DNA of 64,000 bases, from assembly GCF_003201285.1 (NCBI RefSeq), contig NZ_QICS01000003.1:388651-452650 (forward strand). The letters run 5' to 3'. The notes under the pieces are model-generated. The model saw only the letters and a list, made by a program, of their open reading frames with translations, was not told where the DNA came from and did no database searches. The stretch is from Lachnotalea glycerini (GTDB taxonomy: Bacteria > Bacillota > Clostridia > Lachnospirales > Lachnospiraceae). The position numbers were made by a program, and so were the translations under genes. Position 1 is the stretch's first letter. Every line of letters begins with the position of its first letter. This document shows positions 52,601-61,726 of this stretch, in pieces.

Positions 52601-52873
52601 ATCAAGCTCTGATAAGTCCTTAGACGTGGTTGTGTTGCCAAGAGCAACCAATGCACCCTTTACGAATTCAGATGGCTCTGCCGCTGCCGCCTCTTGTATG
52701 TCCTCTTGGGTATTATCACCCAGATTAAACAATTGATTTTTACTATTTCCTGAATTAACTTGAAAAGCATCCTGCCCAAACATTTTCTGTGTTATATTAT
52801 CAATTGATTTCTGAGTATTCTTAAACTCCAATTTATTACTGATATTATTTAATTCTACATTATTTACGTTCAT
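49700..52873 (-). CDS. Large repeat protein with FliK-like C-terminal segment (DUF6240-like)
   Basis: A 1057-residue, mostly helical, acidic protein with no signal peptide. At least nine copies of a short motif recur along it, each LxITxxNl-like: LPITQDNVEES, LTPTIENIYK, LPLTQNSLQQY, LPININNLKK, IQVTEDNISL, ISIETSDLQA, MEITEDNINA, ADITLNNLLT, QPVTIQNILA. About residues 905-1005 show the pattern of the hook-length protein FliK: IPIKIGDELTSINLTVIRG, KVSITMDN, then GLDVLKENQSELQTQLEMAG and LTLNKVDYI. The genes around it (flagellin, Maf, fliS) suggest a flagellar role. ATG 52873 has GGGAGG upstream. I believe it belongs to the DUF6240 family; function is inference. Confidence 0.75.
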   Translation of the reverse strand: MNVNNVELNNISNKLEFKNTQKSIDNITQKMFGQDAFQVNSGNSKNQLFNLGDNTQEDIQEAAAAEPSEFVKGALVALGNTTTSKDLSELDEEGYDLEDTDVDTIVTVTDKIQIYLATHCDDYEMTGDISIEEIKKVAGDSPAAYEVAKKLKESNLPITQDNVEESVDALDLASQLNPISDGAAKYMINNDLTPTIENIYKAEFSGTSVSGGTYGAGYFSEGSGYVGKTTDEFNWDSLKEQMGKVIESAGLEVNDDTLSDAKWLIENHLPLTQNSLQQYEDLKDISLPASQEEVLDNIIQALQEGKRPAQALLSDDVSLTQRAEDAYQVVQNTTDENIKSVIESELPININNLKKIQESAAAQEEGKGQVDQSNAQTQTGTSSIQVTEDNISLITARRQLEEIRLKMTTEANYKLLKQGISIETSDLQALIDDLKNAEDSYYKQLLENGNVEDTDDNLSAFKEITTKLTDIKYVPNTVLGKVASGEVSNTINAIHASGTALKNTYDSANQSYEALMTKPRSDMGDNISKAFQNVEDILNDMGLETTESNQRAVRILGYNSMEITEDNINAVKAADAAVNNTISNLTPNVVLKMIRDGMNPLDTNIDELNSQINEIKSELSEDKTQEKYSEFLWRMEKNDAITSEERDAFIGMYRLINNVEKTDGQVIGSLVNQNADITLNNLLTGVRNIKNKGINVAVDDNFGELEALTFKTTSISDQLATAFHGSNDSGQSQNSNQESETTAYYNNLVDKALREISPDKLSQIFENGNIKDMSLEAFVDELVNTEEDSSLTKEYYTEQLSTLNEAAQVENNVIKMLSDFDQPVTIQNILAADSLLTNRGSMFKKLLSKEDESSSLTKAIEDISKSITSKEDMDMAYQEFEDTAIAAINEQAEQEDITSIDLKQLKLLRNEIRLTTNLSKEEKYEIPIKIGDELTSINLTVIRGTDTSKVSITMDNSLVGKAAAEFTLKDNSASGYIAADSKSGLDVLKENQSELQTQLEMAGLTLNKVDYIMSKGIDINKFNEENSEMAQTNETSTKDLYSTARAFVVSMQKVQSN

Positions 52874-52930
52874 ATCTGCCTCCCACACACAACACATATT
52901 GTGTTCGTCTATGCGGTATATTTCGGCAAG

Positions 52931-54610
52931 TTAATCTTTATTCTTAATAGAAACTTCACTAATTATTTCGTCAAGCTTACACACTCTTGTTCCTTTCATC
53001 CAAGCACCTCCCTCAGTCGCATCGATTATCTCAACCTGACTGACATTCTCTATTCTCTTTTCTATCCACTCCCGATACATTACAAAAAGCTTGCTTGCAT
53101 AGACTTGTCCTCCATCAATTGCTTTCACAGGTATCAGTCCCTCGGTGCCCTTGTGCTCACGTCTTGAGGTTCCCGCAGCATGTGCTAGATTGTCTGTATA
53201 AGCTAAATCAGCCCCTAAAAAAATGACTCTCGAAGCTTTTAACTGTATACTAATATCCAACGCTGTTGTAGTAACAGAACCTCCGGTTTTATATAAATTC
53301 CAGTGATTTTTCATTGCATATTCTTGCGCTTCTTTAAAATCCTGTTGACAAATCAAATAATGCTCACCTTCATTACGAAGTGCAAATTCACGATACGCTG
53401 TTGATAAAATAAGCATTGGAACCTGATTATTCTTGACATTGCTAATTTGTCCAATCACTCTTCGATTTGCATCTGAAACAATAATAAAATCTGTCTTGAT
53501 TCCCATATTCTCTAACTTTTTATAAACTGTACCTACTGCCAAAATAATACTGTTAGCAGGCTTTTTTTTAAGTAATTCAATATTTTTATCAAGGGACGGA
53601 CCCGCTGCAATGATATAAATATCTTTTCCTTCAAATAAAGGCTCTAACTCATCTATATAGCGCTTACAATACTTTACATTGCTTTTGAAATTAGATAGCA
53701 TTAATTCACCTTGGTTTCGAATTGAACTGTCTACCATAAAGAGCTGCTCAAAACGCCCCCGTATCTTACTGCATCGTATATTCCTGATAGAAGCATGATG
53801 CATAATCACCATTTTATTATCCATATCCACCTGGCTGGCTTCTGCAAATTGTGTATACTCAGGATCATAAAAAATATTAAGGTGCCTGGTTGATAAATGA
53901 TTTAAGTTACCGTATCTACAGGCAAGCTTAATGATATTTAAATCACTTTCATATACATCCACATATTCTGCATCCTTATAGTCTAATAAGGCATTGCTGT
54001 TATAAAGTAATTCCATCCCATACAATACATAGTGAGAAATTTGAGGTGTATAATAGGTATCTGCAAAAATTTCTGCGGCATTTTGCGGGTCATGATTACT
54101 GACAAGATAAAATTCTTGATCGTTATGTATTACCTTTATCGTTATCGCTCCGCTTGTAGTCGGTTCTGCTTCATATCCGTCTTGCGGTTGAGGATTATCT
54201 TGTATCAGTCTTGCAAGTTCACTGTTATATTCCTTAAGAAAATCGATATTTTCCTCGAACCTGTCCTCATAGAAAATAACATCCTCTTTTGATTGTATTA
54301 CCTCCTGCCACGAAATAATGAGAGGCATAAGTTGAAGTTCTAATAAATCCGGTATCAAAATAAACTCTCTGTTGTCCTGGGCATTAGTCAAGTTACAAAG
54401 TACATTCATAATATCTTTCTCATCTACCGTGAAAATATTTTCATTAAAATATGCCTTGCAACTTATTACTTGTGCAATTGTTTCTGTAAATACTTGTATA
54501 ATATTGGATAATTGCCTAAGACCCATATCAAAGTTTTGCCTACGAAAACCATACACACTTTTCTTGATTGTTGATATCATATATTTATTGTTATTATATA
54601 TTTCTTTCAT
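52931..54610 (-). CDS. Maf-family motility accessory glycosyltransferase (DUF115)
   Basis: Transfers nonulosonic acid (pseudaminic or legionaminic) to Ser/Thr of flagellin in the cytoplasm. The MAF_flag10 core runs about residues 330-520: IYIIAAGPSLDKNIELLKKK, IIVSDANRRV, GGSVTTTALDISIQLKASRV and FLGADLAYTDNLAHAAG. The N-terminal third is a helical region. ATG 54610 has GGAGG nine bases upstream. It lies between the FliK-like protein and the VanX-like gene, close to flagellin and the pse genes. Confidence 0.92.
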   Translation of the reverse strand: MKEIYNNNKYMISTIKKSVYGFRRQNFDMGLRQLSNIIQVFTETIAQVISCKAYFNENIFTVDEKDIMNVLCNLTNAQDNREFILIPDLLELQLMPLIISWQEVIQSKEDVIFYEDRFEENIDFLKEYNSELARLIQDNPQPQDGYEAEPTTSGAITIKVIHNDQEFYLVSNHDPQNAAEIFADTYYTPQISHYVLYGMELLYNSNALLDYKDAEYVDVYESDLNIIKLACRYGNLNHLSTRHLNIFYDPEYTQFAEASQVDMDNKMVIMHHASIRNIRCSKIRGRFEQLFMVDSSIRNQGELMLSNFKSNVKYCKRYIDELEPLFEGKDIYIIAAGPSLDKNIELLKKKPANSIILAVGTVYKKLENMGIKTDFIIVSDANRRVIGQISNVKNNQVPMLILSTAYREFALRNEGEHYLICQQDFKEAQEYAMKNHWNLYKTGGSVTTTALDISIQLKASRVIFLGADLAYTDNLAHAAGTSRREHKGTEGLIPVKAIDGGQVYASKLFVMYREWIEKRIENVSQVEIIDATEGGAWMKGTRVCKLDEIISEVSIKNKD

Positions 54611-54672
54611 TATTAATGCCTCCAATTCAAGCAGTGTTTTTAACGTAAAATCATATCCTTTTATGTTTATTC

Positions 54673-55560
54673 TTATTCAATATCAAAATCAAAGTAGGTA
54701 TCTGGATATGGTTCATTTCTTAACTGGAAATGCCACCATTCTGTTCGAATGGAATCAAAACCTGCTTCATCCATAATATTTCTTAAATATTGCCGATTGT
54801 TATGCTGACTCTCTGTTATTTGATTTGTATCGTAATTAGATATGGTATCAAGCAAGTCAAAATATCCTCCCATATCAATTTCATTATCATTTTCATCCAA
54901 AATTGTCAAATCTATTGTACTGCCTCTGGAATGCCTTGATTTTTTAGAGATATATCCATCCTGAAACAAGATCGATTTTTCCATGGCTGGATAAAATGTC
55001 TCCTTTGTACTTGCATCATCTGTCTGCGCCCATCTCACAAAACAATCGACTGCCTTTTGAGGTCGATAAGCATCATAGATTTTGATATGATACCCATCCT
55101 CTGCTAAACGATTTGCGGCTGCCTTGAGTGCATTTGCCGCCTCACTGGTCAATATTGCAAGTGGTGCAATATAGCCATCAATTTTTTCTCCTACGAAATT
55201 ATAGTCCGTATAGTATCGAATCTCTAATTCTGCCGATGGTATCACATCATCCACATATACAAAACCTTCCGGTAGATTATATTTCTTAGCGACCGTTTCT
55301 TTTTCACTTTCTTGCGTTTCCTGCTTTATTTGGCTGTCATCGTTTGTTTGATTTTCTAAGCTTGTTGTGTTTTCATGTAAATCATTCGTTTCTTCACTCA
55401 CTGCCTGTGTCACATCTTCTTGTGTTAAATCTGTTTCTTCACTACCGCTGTCGATTTGAACTTCACTTGAACTGGTTTGCTTTTCATTACTTAAATCTAC
55501 CTTTCCACAACCGGTCAGCAAAAGCGCACAAAGCATTAAATACGTATATCGCCGAAACAT
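54673..55560 (-). CDS. VanX/DdpX-like D-Ala-D-Ala dipeptidase, lipoprotein
   Basis: Predicted extracellular zinc dipeptidase of the M15D type. The lipobox LTGC (Cys18) ends the signal peptide, followed by about 75 residues of Ser/Thr/Glu-rich linker. Zinc ligands appear as SRHSRGSTIDLTI (His, Asp) and EWWHFQL (His). The region between (IYDAYRPQKAVDCFVRW) has the conserved Arg. It probably trims cell wall peptides rather than giving vancomycin resistance, since vanH and vanA are absent. Confidence 0.88.
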   Translation of the reverse strand: MFRRYTYLMLCALLLTGCGKVDLSNEKQTSSSEVQIDSGSEETDLTQEDVTQAVSEETNDLHENTTSLENQTNDDSQIKQETQESEKETVAKKYNLPEGFVYVDDVIPSAELEIRYYTDYNFVGEKIDGYIAPLAILTSEAANALKAAANRLAEDGYHIKIYDAYRPQKAVDCFVRWAQTDDASTKETFYPAMEKSILFQDGYISKKSRHSRGSTIDLTILDENDNEIDMGGYFDLLDTISNYDTNQITESQHNNRQYLRNIMDEAGFDSIRTEWWHFQLRNEPYPDTYFDFDIE

Positions 55561-55590
55561 CTTATATCACTCCCTATCTTCATAAACAAT

Positions 55591-58500
55591 CTAACCTAAA
55601 AGCTCCAACAAATCTTTCTTATCCAGAGAAGCACTAGATACACCTTCTTCCGATATTACCTTATCGGCTAAGTCCCTTTTTAGTTCTTGCAGGTTTAATA
55701 TTTTTTCCTCAATGGTATTTTTCGTGATTAATTTAAAAACTGATACCACATTTTTTTGTCCGATTCTATGCGCCCTATCTGTAGCCTGATTTTGCGCAGA
55801 TATGTTCCACCAAGGATCATAATGAATGACTATATCTGCTCCGGTCAGATTTAATCCTGTTCCCCCGGCTTTTAATGAAATCAGAAATATCTTTGTGTCA
55901 TCCTGATTAAATTCCTCTACCATTTTATAGCGCTTCGCCTTTGGTGTCTGCCCTGTCAGTTTAAAGTAGGATATTTTTAAATTATCTAGTCTTTTGACAA
56001 TAATTTCAAACATGGTTGTAAACTGGGAAAACAATAATATCTTATGCCCTCCATTCACACCATTTTCAATTAAATCCATACAAGTTTCTAATTTTGCGGA
56101 ACCGCCCACATAAGAATCATAATACAAGGCTGGGTCACAGCAAAGTTGGCGTAGTTTTGTCAGCTCAGACAATATCTGCAATTTATTTTTATTGAAATCA
56201 TCCTCCGACTGCTTACCAATACTTTCTTTTAACAAAGCTACATTGGCTTGGTAAAGCTCTAGCTGTTTGCCTTCCATTTTAGAATAAATTACATTTTCGA
56301 GCTTATTTGGTAAGTCTTTCAGCACATCTTTTTTTAGTCTTCTTAAAATAAACGGACTAATTAATCTATGCAAACGCTTTAAGGATACCTCATCGTTTTG
56401 CTGAACAATTGGAATTTCAATTTCTTCCCTAAAATGATTATAACTATATAATAAGCCGGGCATTAAATAATCAAAAATACTCCATAACTCACTTAATCGA
56501 TTCTCAATTGGAGTACCTGTAAGTGCAAATTTTACCTTTGCTGTTATAATTTTAACTGCTTTTGAGGCTTGAGTGGATTGATTTTTAATATATTGCGCTT
56601 CATCTATAATCTCTGTTTCAAATAAAATATTATTATACTCATTTACATCTCTTTTTAATAAATCGTAAGAGGTTACCAGGACATCATATTGGTCATATTC
56701 TTGAATCAGTTTCTTTCTTTCTCTTGCAGTTCCGGCAACTATACACTTTTTAAGCTCAGGAGAAAACTTTTCTAATTCGCTTTCCCAATTATAAATTAAT
56801 GAAGCCGGACATACAATCAAGCTTGGCGTCTTTGCTTCCTCCTTTTGCGAAAGTAATAATGCAATAATTTGTAGCGTTTTACCAAGTCCCATATCATCCG
56901 CCAATATTCCGCCAAAGCCATAGGCCGTCAAGGTTCTTAACCATCTGAATCCATTCTTTTGATACTCTCTTAAGATTGATTTTAACGATGTTGGGATTTC
57001 AAATTCTGCATCTTCAACTGCTTTAATATTTTTAATCAGATTTTTGAAATAAATATCTCGATGGTATTCGACATCCTCATTGCTTTCTCTCAGAATCTTG
57101 TCCAAATATAAGGCTCTGTTTTGTGGCAGTGTTATTTTGCTTTGCTTTAAATCCTTAGCAGTTAGTGACAAACCATCAGCCAATTCGGTAATGGTTGAAA
57201 AGGAGCTGTCCTCTAAATTAATAAATTGTCCGTTTTTGAGTCTGTGAAATTTTTTACGCCTTTTATAACTGTCGAGTAGGCCTGCCAGTTGGTTTAACGG
57301 CATTTCTCCGGTATCTAATGTTAGTTCTAATAATCCACTTTCTAAGGATACTCCAATGGCAACTTTGGGGGAAGGAAGTACTTTTATGTTTTTAAAACTA
57401 TCTGAAATATAAACGTCTGCTATTTCTTGAAAATCACTCACGCCTGATTCTAAAAAATGAAACAGTAAATTATCATTCTTTTTTATAAAAAAGGCCTGCT
57501 CTTGCTCTTTTGCTTCGGTTACTCCCGCAAAATACTTCTGCCCAATAATATATGCACTGCATTCTGTCTTTACATCTCTATATACTTCGATTGGATTGAA
57601 TTTTTCAAATACATTGTATTTTTCGTTACCATATTTACCATATATGGTACAAGTTACATAATTATTTTCCGGAGCATCTAGATAAACTTCAATTTCCGTA
57701 GTTGGAGGCATATATTGACCAAAATCAATCTCCTTATATTCAATTTCACTATAATTGCTTATCACAGGAAGTACCGTTGCGCAAAAAGTATGGTAATCCT
57801 CTTCACTCAAATATACTTTCCTTTCTTCTCCACGGTTTGTATATTCCAAAAGCATTTCCATTTCTTTTTTATATTTTTGATCACTTGTATATATAACATT
57901 GTCTTGTATTTCATATACGTGCTTCAAGCCCATCATAATTATAGTTGATGTATCTCGATATATTTCTACACCCTTTTCACTTTTTTCAATATAGAATTTT
58001 ATATTAGGGTTCTTACTAATAATTCTGCACAGGTGTTCTTGCTTGTCTATGACTACAGTTAAAGCTCTTTCTTTATTCATCTCTAAAAATTTATCCAAAT
58101 CTACAGAAGATAATATAATACTTCTTATGGCTTTAGTCTGATAATGATAGCTGCTCATATAAGCTACGTGATGGTAATTATCCACATACTCTGTTATAAA
58201 ATCTATTAACTGCTGTGAATCATTTGTAAAAGCCTCTTTGTCATGTACAAATTTAAGATTTTTACCGTATTCAAAATCAATTTCATCTGTAATGTTTTCG
58301 ACAAATTCATTTAGATTTTTAATAACATATTGCTTCTGATTACCAACTTTAAAATCTACTTTTAGCTCTTTATAATCTACTTTTAAGTACGGTATTACTT
58401 GAATATCCCCATTTAGCTTGCTTTTAAATGCTTCTTTCTTACTCTTGTATGCGATATCAAATATTAAATCTTTAATCCGCTTTGATGTAATACGTTTTAA

Positions 58501-58803
58501 AATACCATTTTTTAATTGATCTACATATTCTAAAAGTAAAGCAGCCTGATGCTCACAAATTCCCCAGTAGTACTGGCCACAGCTACATGCACATTCAGAT
58601 GCCACTCTATCCTCATCTACTCCCATTTTAACTTTATATAGTCTTTTATTAGCGATAACCTCTCCGGCTATGATAAAATCCGACTCATAGGCTTCCTCTA
58701 TATGAAGATTTCTTACTGCTTTGCTTTTTTGAAGCTGTAAAGCATTATGATAAGTTCGTGGACTTTGGCAATATTGCTTTATGATTTGATTTGTTATCGG
58801 CAT
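55591..58803 (-). CDS. SNF2-family helicase with SWIM zinc finger
   Basis: DNA-dependent ATPase of 1070 residues. A SWIM zinc finger (CACSCGQYYWGICEH, about 67-85) is followed by an SNF2-associated region (about 85-600). The DEAD-like core starts with motif I LADDMGLGKT (about 634), has motif II DEAQ, and ends with GLNLTGADIVIHYDPWWNIS and ATDRAHRIGQ. It can move or remodel DNA-protein complexes. Clostridia often carry one such gene; its function is poorly known. It has no clear role in the flagellar cluster and may be a neighbour by chance. Confidence 0.93.
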   Translation of the reverse strand: MPITNQIIKQYCQSPRTYHNALQLQKSKAVRNLHIEEAYESDFIIAGEVIANKRLYKVKMGVDEDRVASECACSCGQYYWGICEHQAALLLEYVDQLKNGILKRITSKRIKDLIFDIAYKSKKEAFKSKLNGDIQVIPYLKVDYKELKVDFKVGNQKQYVIKNLNEFVENITDEIDFEYGKNLKFVHDKEAFTNDSQQLIDFITEYVDNYHHVAYMSSYHYQTKAIRSIILSSVDLDKFLEMNKERALTVVIDKQEHLCRIISKNPNIKFYIEKSEKGVEIYRDTSTIIMMGLKHVYEIQDNVIYTSDQKYKKEMEMLLEYTNRGEERKVYLSEEDYHTFCATVLPVISNYSEIEYKEIDFGQYMPPTTEIEVYLDAPENNYVTCTIYGKYGNEKYNVFEKFNPIEVYRDVKTECSAYIIGQKYFAGVTEAKEQEQAFFIKKNDNLLFHFLESGVSDFQEIADVYISDSFKNIKVLPSPKVAIGVSLESGLLELTLDTGEMPLNQLAGLLDSYKRRKKFHRLKNGQFINLEDSSFSTITELADGLSLTAKDLKQSKITLPQNRALYLDKILRESNEDVEYHRDIYFKNLIKNIKAVEDAEFEIPTSLKSILREYQKNGFRWLRTLTAYGFGGILADDMGLGKTLQIIALLLSQKEEAKTPSLIVCPASLIYNWESELEKFSPELKKCIVAGTARERKKLIQEYDQYDVLVTSYDLLKRDVNEYNNILFETEIIDEAQYIKNQSTQASKAVKIITAKVKFALTGTPIENRLSELWSIFDYLMPGLLYSYNHFREEIEIPIVQQNDEVSLKRLHRLISPFILRRLKKDVLKDLPNKLENVIYSKMEGKQLELYQANVALLKESIGKQSEDDFNKNKLQILSELTKLRQLCCDPALYYDSYVGGSAKLETCMDLIENGVNGGHKILLFSQFTTMFEIIVKRLDNLKISYFKLTGQTPKAKRYKMVEEFNQDDTKIFLISLKAGGTGLNLTGADIVIHYDPWWNISAQNQATDRAHRIGQKNVVSVFKLITKNTIEEKILNLQELKRDLADKVISEEGVSSASLDKKDLLELLG

Positions 58804-58950
58804 GGGCTAACTCCTTATCTTTTATTACATTGAATCAAGTATGTTATAATATTTTTACACTACAATTACATGATATGTTCAAATTTAATTATTTAATTTT
58901 TATTATAGCATAATATATTATTTTAGAGTTTGAAAATTTATTTATGTAAT

Positions 58951-60027
58951 TTAATTTATTTTTAACATAAAGGCATCTACTACTTTTACGATACGATGTG
59001 TTCCTTTACAGTCTATTACCGATTGGATTTTCTCTACTATATTTTTTTTCAAAGAATAATTTTCTGAAACCATTGTAATATTTTCAATCATCACTTTCTC
59101 ATCTAATCTATTATAATAACCCATATTAAATAGATAACCCTTTTGTTCTGCTGTTTCTACCAAATTCTTTTGATTATCTGCATATATAAACGCAAATGTA
59201 ATTACACCACATGCGAATAATTCATATATTGTACTTCCCCCTGCCGTAATCGCCAAATCAGACTGGAGCATTATTTTTGACATTTTAGGAGGATTTTCAT
59301 ATAGAGATACAAAAGGATTTAGCAAAGCTAACTCTTTAATTTGCTTTACTGCATGATCTTTAAAACCCTTTCCAATTACAATATTTATACTATAACTGCT
59401 GAACCTATCACTGTTCAAAAGCATATTTAATATTTTGTATGTCATATTATGTGGATCAGACGCACCAGTTGAAATCATAATTGATTTACACTTTTTTGAC
59501 ACTTTACGCCTTGGTATATTACTAAATTCCTGACGGATTAAATTATATTTAAGTCCTAACAACAATTGTTGATTTTCAGATAACTTTTCATATTTTAATA
59601 ATGCAGCTGATATATTCCCATTTATTATAATATCAACAGGATAACTAAATGATGCTATATCATCAATATATATTAAACATTTTGTAAATGATGCTATCTC
59701 AAAAAAGAATTCTGTTGTAACATTATAAGAGTCAACTGCAACTATATCAGGCATTTCCGATAATAATATTTCTGGTATTACACGCAAATCTTGTTCCAAT
59801 TCATATTTTGAACCATAATAAAACTCGTCTACATTTATTTCTTTTCCATTTATCGGTATTAAATGAAATCCGTTCTCCAATAACACTTTTTGACCTGTTT
59901 CATACCTACTAATAAACGTTACTTCATAATTATGAAGTCTAAATTCATGCGCCAAAGACATGGATCTGATGATATGTCCCATTCCAATATTACGCCCACC
60001 ATGTGCAATAAATATTATCTTATACAT
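58951..60027 (-). CDS. pseG: UDP-2,4-diacetamido-2,4,6-trideoxy-altropyranose hydrolase PseG
   Basis: Removes UDP from the diacetamido sugar in the fourth step of pseudaminic acid synthesis. GT-B fold without membrane segments. GGRNIGMGHIIRSMSLAHEF at the N-terminus is the family motif, and SDLAITAGGSTIYELFACGV near residue 275 the second. ATG 60027 has AGGAGG upstream. It is the last of the pse genes and is preceded by a hairpin. Confidence 0.88.
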   Translation of the reverse strand: MYKIIFIAHGGRNIGMGHIIRSMSLAHEFRLHNYEVTFISRYETGQKVLLENGFHLIPINGKEINVDEFYYGSKYELEQDLRVIPEILLSEMPDIVAVDSYNVTTEFFFEIASFTKCLIYIDDIASFSYPVDIIINGNISAALLKYEKLSENQQLLLGLKYNLIRQEFSNIPRRKVSKKCKSIMISTGASDPHNMTYKILNMLLNSDRFSSYSINIVIGKGFKDHAVKQIKELALLNPFVSLYENPPKMSKIMLQSDLAITAGGSTIYELFACGVITFAFIYADNQKNLVETAEQKGYLFNMGYYNRLDEKVMIENITMVSENYSLKKNIVEKIQSVIDCKGTHRIVKVVDAFMLKIN

Positions 60028-60051
60028 TGATTTCCTCCTAATATTATGAAA

Positions 60052-60075
60052 AGTCATAGGAAAATTCCTATGACT
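60052..60075 (-). terminator. Hairpin between pseC and pseG (weak terminator or processing site)
   Basis: Near-palindrome with an 11-bp stem: AGTCATAGGAA (60052-60062) and TTCCTATGACT (60065-60075). On the minus strand the stem is followed by TTTCAT, a short T tract. It may reduce pseG expression relative to pseC or protect mRNA. Confidence 0.5.
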
Positions 60076-60094
60076 CTACTCACTATATAAATTA

Positions 60095-61219
60095 TTAGCA
60101 ATCCTTTACTGCTGTGATTACATGTTCAATTACATAATCTTGTTCACTTTGTGTTAGCTTCGCATGGATAGGCAGGCTAATTAAGTTTTCATATAATTTT
60201 TCAGCGTTCTGGCAATGTACATTATCATAGCCATGTTTTTGGTAATATGGAAATGAATAAACCGGTATATAATGTACATTAACACCAATTCCGGCAGCTC
60301 TTAATTTGTCAAATATCTCTTTTCTTTTTTTAACCTGAATAACATATAGATGCCAACTGCTATTACACTCCTCTTGTTGATAGGGAGTTACAACTTCTTC
60401 TACATTAGCAAATGCATCGTTATATCTTCTTACAATCTTTTTCCTGTTCTCAATAAATAAATCAAGTTTATCCAATTGCGAAATTCCAAGTGCACATTGA
60501 ATATCTGTAATTCGATAATTGTATCCCAATTCTAACTGCTGATAGTACCAATCACCATCATTTACTGTCAATAAATTTTCATCCCTTGTGATGCCATGAG
60601 TTCTAAACAAAGATAAACGCTCATACAAAGCATCACTATTTGTCATAATCATTCCACCTTCTCCTGTTGTAATATGCTTAACAGGATGAAAGCTAAAGGT
60701 TGTCATATCAGACATACTCCCAACCATTTTTCCTTTGTAGTCTGCGCCAAGAGCATGTGCCGCATCTTCAATAACTAACAAATTATATTCTCTAGCAATT
60801 GCATGAATTTCCTCCATTTCACAAGGTTGTCCAGTAAAATGTACTGCAATAATAGCTTTTGTTTTTTTTGTTATTTTACGTCTGATATCATCAGGATCAA
60901 TATTGTAAGTATCTTTTTTTATATCAGCAAAAACAGGAGTACCACCACAATATAGAACACAATTGGATGATGCTGCAAACGTAATCGGAGTTGTTATTAC
61001 TTCATCTCCTTTTTTAATTCCTGCAGCAAGACACGCTACGTGAAGTGCCGCTGTCCCATTTGAAACTGCTACTGCGTATTTTGCTCCTACATAATCTGCC
61101 ACCTTTTTCTCAAATTGAGCAACGGCAGGTCCTGTTGTTAAAAAATTTGAACGTAATACGTCCACAACTGCTTGTATGTCGTCTTCATCTATTGACTGTG
61201 TTCCGTATGGTATATACAT
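60095..61219 (-). CDS. pseC: PLP-dependent aminotransferase PseC
   Basis: Transfers the 4-amino group to the UDP-4-keto sugar in pseudaminic acid synthesis. DegT/DnrJ/EryC1 fold with FSFHPVKHITTGEGGMI, whose Lys (about 183) holds PLP. SNGTAALHVACLAAGIKKGD and DAAHALGADYKG complete the site. 374 residues, normal. It lies 45 bases after pseH. Confidence 0.92.
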   Translation of the reverse strand: MYIPYGTQSIDEDDIQAVVDVLRSNFLTTGPAVAQFEKKVADYVGAKYAVAVSNGTAALHVACLAAGIKKGDEVITTPITFAASSNCVLYCGGTPVFADIKKDTYNIDPDDIRRKITKKTKAIIAVHFTGQPCEMEEIHAIAREYNLLVIEDAAHALGADYKGKMVGSMSDMTTFSFHPVKHITTGEGGMIMTNSDALYERLSLFRTHGITRDENLLTVNDGDWYYQQLELGYNYRITDIQCALGISQLDKLDLFIENRKKIVRRYNDAFANVEEVVTPYQQEECNSSWHLYVIQVKKRKEIFDKLRAAGIGVNVHYIPVYSFPYYQKHGYDNVHCQNAEKLYENLISLPIHAKLTQSEQDYVIEHVITAVKDC

Positions 61220-61264
61220 GATGTTGGCTCCTTTGTTTGTTAATAATTTTATAATGATACTAAT

Positions 61265-61726
61265 CTAATTCATTGATATAATCTTCTTATAAAGAATGTA
61301 GTCTTCATTCTCTTCAGGAATATAACCTAATTTCATGAATATCTTGTGAGACGCTTGGTTATCATGTTTAACTTTTCCGACCAGATATTTTATTTCTCCC
61401 ATTCTTTTTATTTCTTCCTCAAGAATAGATAAAATGTCATATCCATAACCTTTTCCTCTATAGTTTTTATTAATACTATAGCTGACTAATCCTGTATCTC
61501 CATCTTTTTCAACTCTAACTTGTCCAATATAGTCATCATTGCTAACTAATAAATACATATTACAGTTTATATCAATCAATTTACTAACAAACCATCTTTT
61601 GTGTTCATTATAGTCTATTCTTTCAGAACGAAATGAATTTTTTCTACATTGGCTTTCATTTGCCCATTCAAAAAGTAAATCAATGTCTTCGCTTTCTACT
61701 TTTCTTAGATTTAAATTACTTCTCAT
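61265..61726 (-). CDS. pseH: GNAT acetyltransferase PseH
   Basis: N-acetylates the 4-amino group of the PseC product. The GNAT core shows YRGKGYGYDILSILEEEI and NQASHKIFMKLGYIPEE. ATG 61726 lies in a ten-base overlap with the end of pseI; a GTG three codons earlier is an alternative. PseC, PseH and PseG are adjacent in the pathway and here. The assignment leans on this context since GNAT proteins are diverse. Confidence 0.86.
   Translation of the reverse strand: MRSNLNLRKVESEDIDLLFEWANESQCRKNSFRSERIDYNEHKRWFVSKLIDINCNMYLLVSNDDYIGQVRVEKDGDTGLVSYSINKNYRGKGYGYDILSILEEEIKRMGEIKYLVGKVKHDNQASHKIFMKLGYIPEENEDYILYKKIISMN

Noticed and set aside
54673-55560. Vancomycin resistance operon
   Set aside because: A VanX-like fold alone; no vanH, vanA or vanRS genes nearby. 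A wall-peptide role is simpler.
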